From Caprimulgus europaeus (taxonomy: Eukaryota; Chordata; Aves; Caprimulgiformes; Caprimulgidae): a stretch of DNA of 64,000 nt. The stretch's first letter is position 1. Each line of letters begins with the position of its first letter. Location: positions 2,036,001-2,100,000 of the forward strand of contig OU015550.1 of NCBI GenBank assembly GCA_907165065.1, read 5' to 3'. This document shows positions 34,545 through 46,654 of the stretch, one piece after another. Below the pieces are notes generated by a model. It saw only the letters and a program-made list of their open reading frames with translations. It was not told the origin of the DNA and ran no database searches. Made by a program: the position numbers and the translations under genes.

Positions 34545-34910
34545 GGAATAAATATATTGATAAAAATAGGAATATTTAGAATCTGGAAATATAGTTCTAA
34601 AGATATATTTAGAATATAGCAATAGAGTTATAAATGTATAAATAATAATGTAGAAATATAGTTATAAATGGATTATTTAGAATATAGAAACATGGCTATA
34701 AATGCATAAATATTTAGAATAGAGAAATAGAGTTATAAATCTATAAATAATTATAATATTGAAATATATTGATAAATATGCAAATAATTATAATATAAAA
34801 TATAGTTATAAATACATAAATAATTATAATTTATATTATTTACTTTTTAATTTTAATAGATATACATTTAATTAAATGTATTATATGTAATGTAATTAAA
34901 TGTATAATAA
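34545..34910. repeat. Degenerate AT-rich array
   Basis: Repeats of ATAGTTATAAATGTATAAAT and TTTAGAATATAGAAATA with an irregular period of about 45-50 bases. It marks the right end of the AT-rich island. Confidence 0.75.
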
Positions 34911-36108
34911 ATATATTAATATATTCCCTTCCAGAAATCAGCTTTCTAAGAGCAAACACATTTGGTTCCAGCTTCCCCAGCTTGTTCAGCACCCCAAGAC
35001 CAGGTCCCCACCACCCCAACACCCAGGGGACCAGGACCCCCACCATGCCTGGGGATACCCCAAGATGTTTCCCCCAGTTTGGGGGCTCATTTAACCCCCC
35101 TCAGCCAGGCTTGGGGGGGGTCCTGTGACACCGAATTACCCCAGCGAGGGTCCTGCTCCCACCCGGGATAATCCCAACCTCTCCCCCTTGGGGTCTCCAA
35201 GCTGGACACGGAGCTGGACAAACCCTTCCCCATCCCCAAGGGATGGCTGGATTAATTAGTCTCATCCCTTAACGAGGTATTTCCAGATCCCAGTTAATGA
35301 TACGCACCGAGAGGGCTGAAATCTTGCTCCATAAATCAGATTTAAGGTGGACAAGTGCCCGTTTGTGTCCTTATCCCCAGGAGATTTCGGAGATCCCAGG
35401 TATCGCCGCCGCCTTTCTTTAGCAAATCCTCAATAAATCTGGGAATAATCATTCCCAACAAGAGAGCCAGGGGAAAAAAAACCAGAAAGACAGAAAAAAA
35501 CAACAAAAAACCACCAGAAAACATTTTCTTCTCTTAAAATGTAAGTGGAAAAATTTATTGCAGGGAAAGGGAAAAGTTTTCTCCGGAGAATCCGTAACAA
35601 ACAAGGCTGGAAGTTGCTCCTCGGGGTTGAGCTGGTGGGATGGGATTAATGTGATTAATGGGATATATTTGTAACAGCACCTAAAAATTAAGGAATATTT
35701 ATATATATTAAAAATATATTAAGGAATATATATTTATTTTATTTTTTTTTAATTTAATTTTTTTTTAGAAGGTAAAATTAGAGGGTAAAAAAAAAATCAA
35801 CCCAAATCTCTCCAACTCTACCCCAAAAAAAGATGCTGGAGCCAACGTGCTGGAGTCTGTTGCCTTCTGGTTTGCGTTTAGACTTTGGAAAGGGGAAAAA
35901 AAATAATTAAATATATAAATATATATATAAATACATCTCCCCCCCCCCCCTCCCAAACCTCCTTTTGCCTTCAGGGCAAGATTGATTTTATTAACTGGCC
36001 GACACCTGAAAGTAATCTGCTTTTTTTTTCCTCTTTTAAGTGGTGGTGAAGGGGGAGAAGGAGCCGTCCCTGAGGGCTCTGTGGGGAGGGGAGCTGTGTT
36101 TTCTCGCT
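34911..36108. other. Intergenic DNA, no gene seen
   Basis: A GC-rich patch (34.95-35.45 kb) gives way to AT-rich DNA. There are small A/T runs at 35690-35770 and 35890-35935. No coding signal. Confidence 0.5.
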
Positions 36109-36179
36109 CCCATATCGCGTCCGTCCGTCCGTCCGAGCGGGTTTCACCCGCTCGGACGGACGGACGGACGCGATATGGG
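36109..36179. repeat. Perfect palindrome, 34-bp arms, 3-base loop
   Basis: The left arm (36109-36142) begins CCCATATCGCG, continues with CCGT repeats and ends GAGCGGGT. The right arm (36146-36179) is its exact reverse complement; the spacer is TTC. Pairing stops at 36108/36180. Each arm contains a (CCGT)n or (GGAC)n tetranucleotide run. Confidence 0.95.
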
Positions 36180-39100
36180 CATGTGCCTGATGCTCTACGT
36201 CCATGAGATGTTTTTACTCATCAATATTTAAGGTGGTGGGTGCTGGATGTGTCCTTACCATCATGGTCCTATCAAGGAGACAACACTAGAAAACAAAGCG
36301 CTTCTCTTTCAGATGGGGAAACTGAGGCACGGGGCAGCGATGTAAATCACGAGCTCTCCCTTGGGTGGTTTTGTTGATGAGTTGGTGATGGTCTTGACAA
36401 TGAGAGGAAGTCAAAGTAGGTGAGGTTGAGCCCTAAGAAACGACTTTCATCTATCTCAGAGGGTGTTTTCCTCTCTTCACCATGTGTTTTCCACTTCTCC
36501 CAAGCAAAGGTTTTGTCAAGAGCTTTGCTCTCCCCAAAGGCACATCAGCAGGAGCTCTTGTCTTTCCCTAAATGGGATTGTCCATGTCAAGACTTCAAGA
36601 GATGAGGTTGGTGGTGATCTCTGTACCTGTCAGGATGAATGAAAGGTGACAACACCGAGAGCACCGGGGTGGGGTGGGGTGGTGGTGAGCGGGGAGAGGG
36701 GGGAGGTCACGTGAAAACCAGATGGGCTGTCAAAGCTTCTTTCTTCCCATCGATTTGTTTCATCAGCTCCAGCTTCCAGCCTGGCTGGGTTGGCTGATGG
36801 AAGGTGTGTGAGAACCAGCTCGTGGGAGGAATTAGAAGGAGCAGGGAAAGAGATCAAAGTCTCCACCAGCTCCAAGCAATGGTTGGATTTGCAACGTGGT
36901 GCCGTGGTCCACAAGGGATGGAAAGAGGAGGGTGAAGGCTGAGAACAAGGTAGAGTTGGGTAAAAGCTGAGCCCAGAAGTATTTAAGCGTTGCCATTGCT
37001 GGAGGATGCTGCTGGCACTTGGTTCTTTGGGTCAGGAAGGCCAAGGGGGTTGGATGGGACACACCATCATGTTGCTTGGCTGTGGAGAAACTTGTCCTTC
37101 AGGGCAAGGACCCTGTTTAAGCTCAGGAGATCTGGGTCTTGTAAAGCAAATGTTGCTTCTGGCTTTCTCTGTGGGCTTTGTGCCCGTGTGTCTGCAGAGC
37201 TCTGAAGGGATCCCTGCACCCCAAATCCAACGTGGATCCAAGCCAAACCAAACCCAGCAGTGTGGGGAGGGACGTGGAGTGGGTCCAGGAAGCTGAGTGG
37301 CCACCAGTGGGGCCAGCCTCATGGTCACAGTGGCCAAATCCACTTTGGGCAATGACAACCCCCAAAGCATCGAGTCCCACTGCCTTTAGTTCTCCAGTGG
37401 ATGGGACTGTGGAGCTCATCGGGGTGATGGTGAGGGTGACCCTTCCCCTCCGTAGCCTTGGTGTAGGTCTGGACATGGGGCTTAATTCCTGTCTCCTGGG
37501 TTTCTTCCCACCTTCTACCACCGGCGCCTCATCTCCGGATCCCCAGTGCCCTGGTGCTCTGTCCCCAGCGTGACCTCCTCTGCCCGACCCAGATGCCAAA
37601 AGGTTTCCTTCTTGCTCGGCCAGTGCTGATAAGGAGAACACGAAACAGCTTTGACCTTTCAACTGCAAAATCTCCCTGCGAGGAGCCTCAAGCTGTTCCA
37701 CATCTCAAAGGTCCTTTGATAGGAAACAAAACCCCCCATGCCATTGAACTTTCAAGCAATTTCACCCCCCCACAAGTCCTCTTAGGCACCCCCCCCCCCC
37801 CAAAAAAAGCTGAAATCAAGAGCACTGGGTGGTTTTAACCCTGCTGAGGAACTGGGCCAGCACGAGGAACTTGGGTCAGAGGTATCTTGGGTTGACCAGT
37901 TGGCTGCAGTGTTGGTCATCTGCTTTCTCCTTCCCTTTTGGTTGCTGCACTACCTGTGGTGGAGACCCTGATTACGCTGAGACCTTTACCTCTGCCAGGT
38001 CCAGTAGGATGGGAGAAGAAGGACGGGCTACCATGGGTGAGAAGTGATGGTGCAAAGTTGGGTTGGGAGGATTTAAGCCCTGGGATTCCAGCAGATCCAC
38101 AATGTGCCTATAGAAGCAAACCTCCATCCTTGTTTTCTCTCCCACCTCAAAGCGTCGTGCTCCAGCTTGGTGACGCGTCCTGCTCTTTGCTTACACCCCC
38201 TGGGTCACTGCTGTTAGAGGAAGGTGATGGCTGGAGGTGTTGGAGCTCGTTAATTGCTTTGAGCAAGTTAATTGGTATAAACACAACAGCAGGAGATGTG
38301 GTGGCTCTGCAAAGAGAAGTGTGCTCAGCTCCGAGGGGAGATCAGACAGAGGTCCTGGGTCTTGGTGGGTGCTTAGACCTTGGTGACTGGGTTAAGGTCC
38401 TTGGGACCACGTTGCCCTCGCTGCAGCGTGGACATGGGCTGTGTCCTACATTCCATGACTTTTCCACACTGTTTTTTTTACCCCTCATTGGGTGTTTATC
38501 AACAACAGCTTCATGGTGTGAAACACGGGGTTGTCCCAAGTGATGGAGAGCCTGAGCATCCTTCAGAATCAGGCCCTAAACACCAGCCAGCTCCTTATTA
38601 TTTCTCCTGACGTTAACCCTACGGTTTCCCTGCTGTTGGTTAACCCCATTAATGGGATCTGAGGAGGTTCAAAGCCTTCAGAGCAGCAGGAGGGGAAGCT
38701 CAGAGCAATAAGTGGAGGTGACCCCTGCCAAATTGGAGTAAAAGATGTCTTCCTCCCGCTCCCTGCACAGCCCACAGCATTTTCATATTAAACCTCGGTG
38801 CTTGGAGTAGGTGAGGAGGAAGAAATGAGCAGGATCAGCCCTTTCTGCATGGAGCTGAGCATAAAAGGGGCTGTTGTCTCCTGGAGCAGAGGGTAAAGGC
38901 TCAGCAGCTGATCCTGTGGTCCAGCACCCTGGAGAGGATGTTCCTGGAGGGATCATCCAGAGAACTGAGATTCCAGGCTTGCAACCTGTGGGAAAGTCAT
39001 CAAATCCAGGTAATCTGGGGGGAAAGTGAGTGTTTTAGGGGTGTTGGGTCAGGAGAAAAGCTATGATGGGGTCTGGCCACCATGTTCCTCATTTGAAATA

Positions 39101-40132
39101 GGTAAAATGGGCCGTTCTGGGGGAAAAGTGTTGATTTGTGATTATCTTTTGTTGTTGTTGTTGTTGCTGTGTCTTCTGAGCATCTTTGAGGAGGGTTCCT
39201 CACCTCGGTTCAGCTGTGCAGAGCCCCGAAAGCTGGAGTGAGGAGCTGGGGAGGGGACCCACGTGGTGGAGGGAGCTGGGGATGGAGCCCCTTGTGCTGA
39301 GCACTTGGGAGGGATGAGGGTCTCAGGGTGCTGGGGTCTTGGGGACCCTGTGGTGTGGGGGGACGAGGTGGTTTCAGAGGTCCTCAGAGCTGCTCACACA
39401 GGCTACATTTAGCAGCTCGAGTGACCATCATATTTGGGTCTAAAGCTGCAAATTTGGGTAACACAGATCCCAGCACATCCACTCTCAGGCTGATGGAGTT
39501 ACTCCATGAGCAGGATCTGACCCACACCAGCAACTCCCCTTTGCTCCCCTCTTTCCTTCCCAGCAGCAGCTCTGCCTGTCCCTCCATCCTTCCCTGCTCT
39601 TGGGGGTTTTACTCCTGGCCCCATTTTTGGATGTTTCTGGGGGTGGGGGGGGTGGTGTGATTGGAAACAGGCCCCCCACGTGTGACCATCTCATCCCCAG
39701 GACGGGGTTTAATGGGTCCCACCTGGCTCTTCCCTTCAGTGAATTCCATCCTTTCACTGAGGGCAGGAGCTCGGAGTCAGCCGAGGCTTCGGGCAGGATT
39801 AACCCCGCTTCCTCTGCCGTACGCAGGAGTCACGGCTGTTATCCGAGGCCAGAGGCAGTGTGGGGGGAGGCAGAACACCCCCTTCTGTGCCTCTGCTCCC
39901 CAAGGAGCCAAGAAGGGGCTGCCCCATCCTCACAACCCAACCCCAACCCTGTCAGAGGAGAAAATCGCACGGGAAGGTTAATTGGCAGCAGGGAACCATG
40001 AGGTTGCTGCAGTTCCTTTCCTCACAGGCTGTTTTGCTGTAGTGTTGTTTGATTTATTCTCCATCCCTCTGGCACTGCAGCATCCTCTCTGCCCATCCCA
40101 CCAGTCCACCCAGCAGCACCCACCAGCCTGGA
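36180..40132. other. Intergenic DNA, no gene seen
   Basis: Four kilobases of unique-looking sequence without recognisable exons, LTRs or CR1. Patches with transcription-factor-like motifs occur at 37.60-37.76 kb and 38.22-38.30 kb, and a TATA-like ATAAAAGG at about 38861. Confidence 0.5.
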
Positions 40133-40321
40133 TGTGGTGGTTTAACCTGGTCAGGCAGCTAAACACCATGCAGCCGCTCGCTCACCCCCAGCTTCCTCCT
40201 CCAAGAGAGAATTAGAGGGGTAAAGGTAGGTTGGATAAGAACAATTTAATAATTGGAGTAAAAGAAAATTAAAATTGTAATGATAATTATATATATTTAT
40301 ATATATTATATATATATATAA

Positions 40322-40352
<31 letters not shown>

Positions 40353-40863
40353 AAGTGATGCACACATATATATATATTTATTTTACATATAATATGTATA
40401 TATTATATATTATATTTATTTTATATATATATATCTATATCTAAAAGAGTGATGCACAGTACAATTACTCACCACCCCCTGATAGAAATCCCAGAGGAGC
40501 AAAAAGGAGCCCTGAACCCAAACCTGCAATCCCAGAAGAGCGAGCCTGAGCGATCCCCAAGAGAATCCCTGACTTTCTGGTCAACCCTCATTAATACACT
40601 GAACACAATGTGCTGTGACATGGAATATCTCATTAGCATATTCAAAAGCCAGTTTTGAGTTTTGCTAATTACTGTGTTCCCCCCCCCAAGTCCTTTGCAC
40701 CTGCAGACCAGCAAAACGCGATGTCCTTGAACTTCCAGCAACAACCAAAAACATCAGTACATTATCAGCGTTCTTCTCACAACAAATCCCACACTGAAAC
40801 CAAAACACGGTGTTTTCTAGGTCCTAAGAAGAAAATTAACCCTATCCTAACGAAACCAGGACA
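40133..40863 (-). mobile_element. ERVL-type solo LTR
   Basis: On plus it runs TGTGGTGGTTTAACCTGG to AAACCAGGACA, so the LTR itself reads on minus. CCTGG occurs on both sides (40127-40131 and 40864-40868), one base away from the left terminus, a likely target-site duplication. It carries an expanded AT tract at about 40285-40445. No internal viral genes flank it. Confidence 0.88.
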
Positions 40864-41512
40864 CCTGGCAAGAGCAGAGCACCGAGAGCCAGTGCTCCGG
40901 GGTGAATTTTGCAGCGCCCGCTCGCTCCTGCCCTGTGCAGCATCCCCTGCCCACGCTCCCCGGCACGGAGGGGATATCTGTGAGCTGGGAATGCTTTTCC
41001 ATGGAGGAAGGCACAGAGCCTCCTCTGTGTCCCTCTGCCTTGCAGGAATTTCATTAACTTGTTTCATTCCAAGGAAGCCAGACCCTGGCAGCGTGGGACC
41101 TGCTGACCCTACAGAGGCTGCGAGGTCTTGTGGGCTGAGCTCCGTCCTTCCAGCCCTTCCAGCTGCTCCAGCCCCAGCTCAGCCAATTCCCCTTGGCCCT
41201 GCACGGTGGATTAATTCCCCCCACCACTTTTGCCCACTAATCCAACTGCTTCTGGGTGAGATCGTGGCTTTTATCAGCCTGGTTTATCCCAGGAAGGAGC
41301 AGGGAGTTGGATCCAGCCCAAAAAGTGAGTTTAGGGCAGGAAAATACCCTCCCCGGGCAGGAACGGGGCAGAAAGAGCAGTTGCTGAAGAAGGAAAAAGG
41401 TCTCTGTGAGACTCAGGTGCAGGAATCGTGTGTCACTACGACACCCATCATCCCCCCAGCCCTGTGCTTCTTGCTGGGACATCTCCACCTTGATGGGACC
41501 CAACGTGCTGTG
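40864..41512. other. Unique spacer between two LTRs, no gene seen
   Basis: Moderately GC-rich. It shows no gag, pol or env similarity that I can recognise, so the flanking LTRs are not the ends of one provirus. Confidence 0.5.
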
Positions 41513-41693
41513 TGTGGTGGTGTCACTGGGCCAGCACTGGGCTGCAGCCAAACAGCCGCTCGCTCACTCCTCCACCCCAGGGGATAGGGGAGAGAATTGG
41601 GGGGCAAGGGTGAGGAGACTCATAGGGGGAGAGAAGGACAATTTAATCATGGAAATAAAATAAACCAAAACTTAAAATAATAATGATATAATG

Positions 41694-41736
<43 letters not shown>

Positions 41737-42190
41737 TAATAATAATAGTCTTAGTAGTAATTAAATATGCCAATGAGCAATACCCAGTGCCACTGCTCAC
41801 CACCCACCCACCCAGCCCGGCCCGTTCCCAGAGAACGATCCCGGAGCAGCGACAATCCCGACCCGAAACCGCAATCCCGGGAGAGCCAGAGCCCGAGCGA
41901 GAGCCAGAGAGAGACAGAGAGGAAGAGCCCCTCATGGATCTCCTGCCCATGGGGGACAGGAGATGGAACAGCCCCTTGGCAGAGCCCAATGCCCATGGAG
42001 CTGATCCATGTCAATAGTCCTCACCCCTGAGATCTTGAAGACCAGCAAAACACAAAGTCCTTCAACTTCCAGCAACAATTGAAAACATCAGCACGTTCTC
42101 AACATTCTTCTAACAAATCCCAGCTGAACCCAAACCCCAGCTCTGCTCCAGCTGCTGAACAGAACCCAGCTCTGGCCCAGCTCACACCAG
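41513..42190 (-). mobile_element. ERVL-type LTR, diverged
   Basis: It starts TGTGGTGGTGTCACTGGG and shares the CAGCCGCTCGCTCACTCC and GACCAGCAAAACACAAAG blocks with the other LTRs. It contains an ATAATG/AAT tract at 41680-41750 and a GC-rich middle not expanded in its siblings. The right end is blurred. Confidence 0.78.
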
Positions 42191-42794
42191 GATGGGGTGA
42201 CCACCCCCATTCCATGGATGATGTTTTTTTCCAAGGCACTCGCCACCAGCTCCCGTTTCTGTTGGCTCCTCAGGAATGCGCGGGGGCACCTGGAATCAGA
42301 GCCCCTGTTTGTTGTTTTAACAAATACAGAGCAGATGGATCCGGTGTAGGGAAGCTCTCCAAGGAGGAGCTGGGAGGGAGGGAGAGTGGGGAAGACCCTG
42401 TTGGAGGGGCTCAGCTCCATCCTGAGCTGCTGTCAGTCACTGTCACCAGCTGTCCTGAGGCAGGATTGACCACAGGTGGAGGGGCTCCTGCTCAGTTGCT
42501 GCTTCTCCTCATTTATTCTGGGTTTAGGACAGAGGTTGAGGGCTAAAACCAGCTCCTGGAGGGTAACAGGACATGAGGTTGGGTCCTTGGGGTTTGTTTT
42601 CTTGGAAGCTCCTTGTAAACATCTTTTCTTCCTTCTCCTGCAGCTTGTAGAAGAGGAGGAGGAGGAGAATTGTTTACTCTCAATTCTTTATCCATCAGGT
42701 CCAAATGAAATGAATTAGTTTCTAGTTTTTAGGTAACTGGGCTCATCTTCACACATGACCAACCTCAAAGACTGAAATGCTCTGCTACCACAGG

Positions 42795-42985
42795 ATGGGT
42801 CAGGTAGGAAGGAACCTCTAGAGATCATCTAGTCCAACCTCCCCCTGCTCAACCAGGGCTGCTCAGGGATGTGCCCAGTAAGGTTTTGAATATCCTCAAG
42901 GATGGAGACTTCACAACCTCTCTGGGTAACTTGTGCCAGAGCTTTAATCACTCCCAAAAGCTGTTTTCTTATGTTCATATCAAAG
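42795..42985 (-). mobile_element. Older CR1 fragment
   Basis: Shows GAGATCATCTAGTCCAACCT, the GGGCTGCTCAGGGATGTGCC segment and ATGGAGACTTCACAACCTCT, in the order of an antisense CR1 3' region. It is more diverged than the young copies in this window and has lost its tail. Confidence 0.75.
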
Positions 42986-43604
42986 TCCCTTGACTGAAGC
43001 TCCAGTGCAGGCTCGTGTTCTCCCCACCACCCTGTTTCACCCATCCTAGGACCCGTGTGATGGTGCAAGGAGGCAGGAGGTGAGTGCTGTGCCCTCCCCA
43101 AACGAGCAATTCCCAGGGTAAATCCCCAAATATCCCCCTGGGCTGCACCCTGATAGGTTTCACCCAACCCATAGGGCTGGTGTCCCAAAGCTGGTGGGCT
43201 CTGTGCCTGTCCCAGCAGGATCTGGGACATTGGGTGCCTCCAGCATGAAGGCATCAACCTCCAAACCCCAACCCGGCTCCCAGGGCCTCCCATCAGCCCC
43301 AATTTCCTGCAGACCCCGGTGATAAGAGGCTGATCCTCAGCCCTGGATGCCCAGTGCCCCGGTGTCAGAGAACACAGGTCCTGGGGGACAGTGGAAGGCA
43401 GCTGAGAATGAGCAGATCTCGCTGCTTCCCCTCCTCCTGGCTGCCAAAGACCTAAATCCCGTTGGAGGATGGATGTGGTCTCAGTTGGACTGAATCACTC
43501 TGGTTTCTGCCAGCACGGCTGGTATCTGCCTGGTTAAAACCTGCCAGGCACATCTGCACCCTCTGAAGCACCCAAGAAATAATTGGGTGTTAATTATGAT
43601 TTAA

Positions 43605-43893
43605 AATAAAATAAAATAAAATAATTCTATTATTTTATTTTATTTTATATATTTAATAGAATTATTTTATTTTATTTTGTATATTTAATAGAATTATTTT
43701 ATTTTATTTTATATATTTAATAGAATTATTTTATTTTATTTTATATATTTAATAGAATTATTTTATTTTATTTTATTTTATATATTTAATAGAATTATTT
43801 TATTTTATTTTATTTTATTTTATTTTATTTTATTTTATTTTATTTTATTTTATTTTATTTTATTTTATTTTATTTTATTTTATTTTATTTTAT
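43605..43893. repeat. (TTTTA)n microsatellite with a higher-order unit
   Basis: The left part (to about 43795) consists of five copies of a 32-42 base unit holding TATATTTAATAGAATTATTT plus several ATTTT pentamers. The right part is about 19 uninterrupted TTTTA pentamers. Confidence 0.92.
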
Positions 43894-44055
43894 TAAGCTT
43901 TGCTGTGCTCATTGAAATCCCAGGGACTCATGGATCCCACCAGCTCCTTGATAAGGTTGGAATCAAGGATTTCAAAGCAAAGCTTGGTCCAATTTTCCCA
44001 TTCCTCTTCATCTCCCCCCATTTGAGGGCTGGCCCAAAAAGAGGGAGAAATCTCA

Positions 44056-44419
44056 TGTAGTTTAACTCATCAGCAGCCAAACACCACGCAGCCGCTCACT
44101 CACCCCCCTTCACCCCTCACCCAGGGAATAGGGGAGAGAATTGGAGGGGTAAAGGTGAGGAGACTTGTAGGTTGAGATAAGAACAATTAAATAATTGGAA
44201 TAGAATAAATTTACAATAATAATGTTAATAATAATAATAATGTTAATAATAATAATAATGTTAATAATGTTAATAATAACAATGTTAATAATAACAATGT
44301 TAATAATAATAATGTTAATAATAATAATGTTAATAATAATAATGTTAATAATGTTAATAATGTTAATAATGTTAATAATGTTAATAATGTTAATAATAAT
44401 AATGTTAATAATGATGATG

Positions 44420-44518
<99 letters not shown>

Positions 44519-44873
44519 GATGCACAGTACAATTGCTCACCCCCAAACCAAAACCACAATCCTGGAAGAGCGATCACTGAGAGAATCCCCCACTTTCCAG
44601 TCAACCCTGGTTAATATACTGAATATGATGTTATATGATGCCCATTGGCATATCCAAAGCCTAATTTGGGGTTTTGCTAATTACCACACTTCTCCCTCAG
44701 GCCCTTTGCACTTGCAAACTGGCAAAACGTGATGACCTTGGACTTCCAGCAGCAACTAAAAACATCAATGTGTTGTCAATGTTCTTTTCATAATAAACCC
44801 CATCCTGAAAGGAAAACACAGCTCTTGGGGGTGCTAAGAAGCAAATTAACTCTGTCCTAATAAAACCAGGACA
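44056..44873 (-). mobile_element. ERVL-type solo LTR with a long AAT tract
   Basis: Runs on plus from TGTAGTTTAACTCATCAG to AAAACCAGGACA. A 300-base tract (44216-44518) of AATAATGTT nonamers followed by pure AAT triplets lies in the middle. I find no clear target-site duplication. Confidence 0.85.
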
Positions 44874-45214
44874 CCCTAAAATCTCTCTCCCAAGCTGGTC
44901 TGAAAGCCCATATTGGGCAACTGGTGGGTGCTGTGGATTTTGCCACATGAAGGTGCTGGTGGGATACTGGTTTTGATGGGCTTGGAGGGGATGTCTTGTA
45001 TCTCACCAGCCCTCCATCTCAGTGCTGTCCACACAGTGTGGACCAGAGGAACTGAGCAATTCTAGTTTATTTCTTCCCATCCTTTATCAACCCTGTGCTG
45101 GGGCTCAGGATAGGTCCCTTCCTTGACCTCACCCCACCCCTGCACCCCAGTGCTGTGGTGTCCCCTGCCTGCACTGTGACATCCCCGTGCTCTGCTGGGT
45201 CTGGGGGTTTTGTC

Positions 45215-45616
45215 CTCCCAGCTAGTCTTGAATTTGGGGTGAATTCCTCCCTTTTTGAGTGTTCCTGTGCATTTTGACCAGGTGTTTCAACCTGGAGCTG
45301 CACATCCCAGACCTGAGCATGTTGGAGGAACCATCTCCAGGTTTTGCTCTCCCTTTCCCAAGCAGGAATAGATTCAGCTCTGGGAATGCCACATCCCAGC
45401 TGCTGGGACTGGCATCTTCATCCTCCCAGCTAGTCTTGAATTTGGGGTGGATTTCTCCCTTTTCAGGTGTTCCTGTGCCTCTTGACCAGCTCTTTCAGCC
45501 TGGAGCTGCACATCCCAGACCTGCCCATGTTGGAGGAACCATCTCCAGGTTTTGCTCTCCTTTTCCCAAGCAGGAATAGATTCAGCTCTGCGAATGCCCC
45601 ATCCCAGCTGCTGATC
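45215..45616. repeat. 206-bp tandem duplication
   Basis: Copies start at 45215 and 45421 with TCCTCCCAGCTAGTCTTGAA and stay alignable through GGAACCATCTCCAGGTTTTG to ATCCCAGCTGCTG. They differ at several sites, so the event is not recent. Confidence 0.9.
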
Positions 45617-46654
45617 CTGGAAGGCAGAGGGAAGGTGTAAAAACCAGATATCTCCAAAAAATCCCCACTCTGCTGTGGATGGAGCAGCTGATGGGATGGG
45701 CTGATCAAGCAGAGCTGGTGCCTGCCCAGAAATGACTCTGATTTCATGGAGCTGGTTTCTAGATTGGTTTGTAGCCACGTGCAAACTGCTGCAGGGATTG
45801 AACTAAACTGATTTTCTTGAGGGATTCCTCGTTTGGGAGCGTTGGCAGCAGCCATTCAGCTGCTGATCCAGCTGCTGGACAGTTTAATTCCTTCAAGCTG
45901 GTTGTTCCCATGGGCTTGTGTCTGGGTTAAAGTGTCTGGTTTTATCCCAGAGAGGTGGCAGCCCGGGGTAAAAGTGGCATCTCCAAGCTTTGTCTTACCT
46001 CCCTTGTTTATAACTTGTATAACAGAGGGTCCCTGCACTTGGGTCTGTCCCCATGGTGAGGGGACAACCAGGGTCTGCAGGAGGGCTGGGGGTTTATTTG
46101 CAACACTGGGATGGAGCAGGGAATTTGGGATCTGCATCATGCTCCTGCCTGGCAGAAACGTGGACAGTGCACGTGAGTCCAGAGCTGAGATGGTTGTAGA
46201 AGAAATCCTTGCTAAGCAGCCAAGAGCTTGAATTTTTTTTATTATTCTTCTTTTTTTTTCACCCAAATAAATCCTCAGCCAGAAATCCCGACTGTATCCA
46301 GGACAACGCCGGTGCCTCGCAGCTTGGGTTTGTTCAGATCCAATCTGGGATCCCTTGGACCAGCACAAGGGTAGGATGACTCTGGGCATCACTCCAGGAT
46401 CTGACTGGAGGGGATGGGAGAGGCTCCGGGAGGGTCACCCGAGGGTCCCCCCGAGCCTCACGGAGATGCTCCACTGCCATCTAGTGACCAGGGGACCCAG
46501 GGGAGAGGAGTCGGTGACATCGGGGAGTGCAGCCTCCGGGGGAGATGAGTCCTCTCTCCCCTCTGGAAAGGAGGTTTCTCCATCGCGACTGGGTGTTTTC
46601 CTGCCAGGATGCACATGGACCTACTGAAGGGGCTCCAGGAAGGCTGGGGGGGGA

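Noticed and set aside
40655..41587. 310-codon frame between LTRs, considered as ERV gag or pol
   Set aside because: It begins inside an LTR, runs into unique DNA and shows no retroviral motif that I recognise; the LTRs appear solo.
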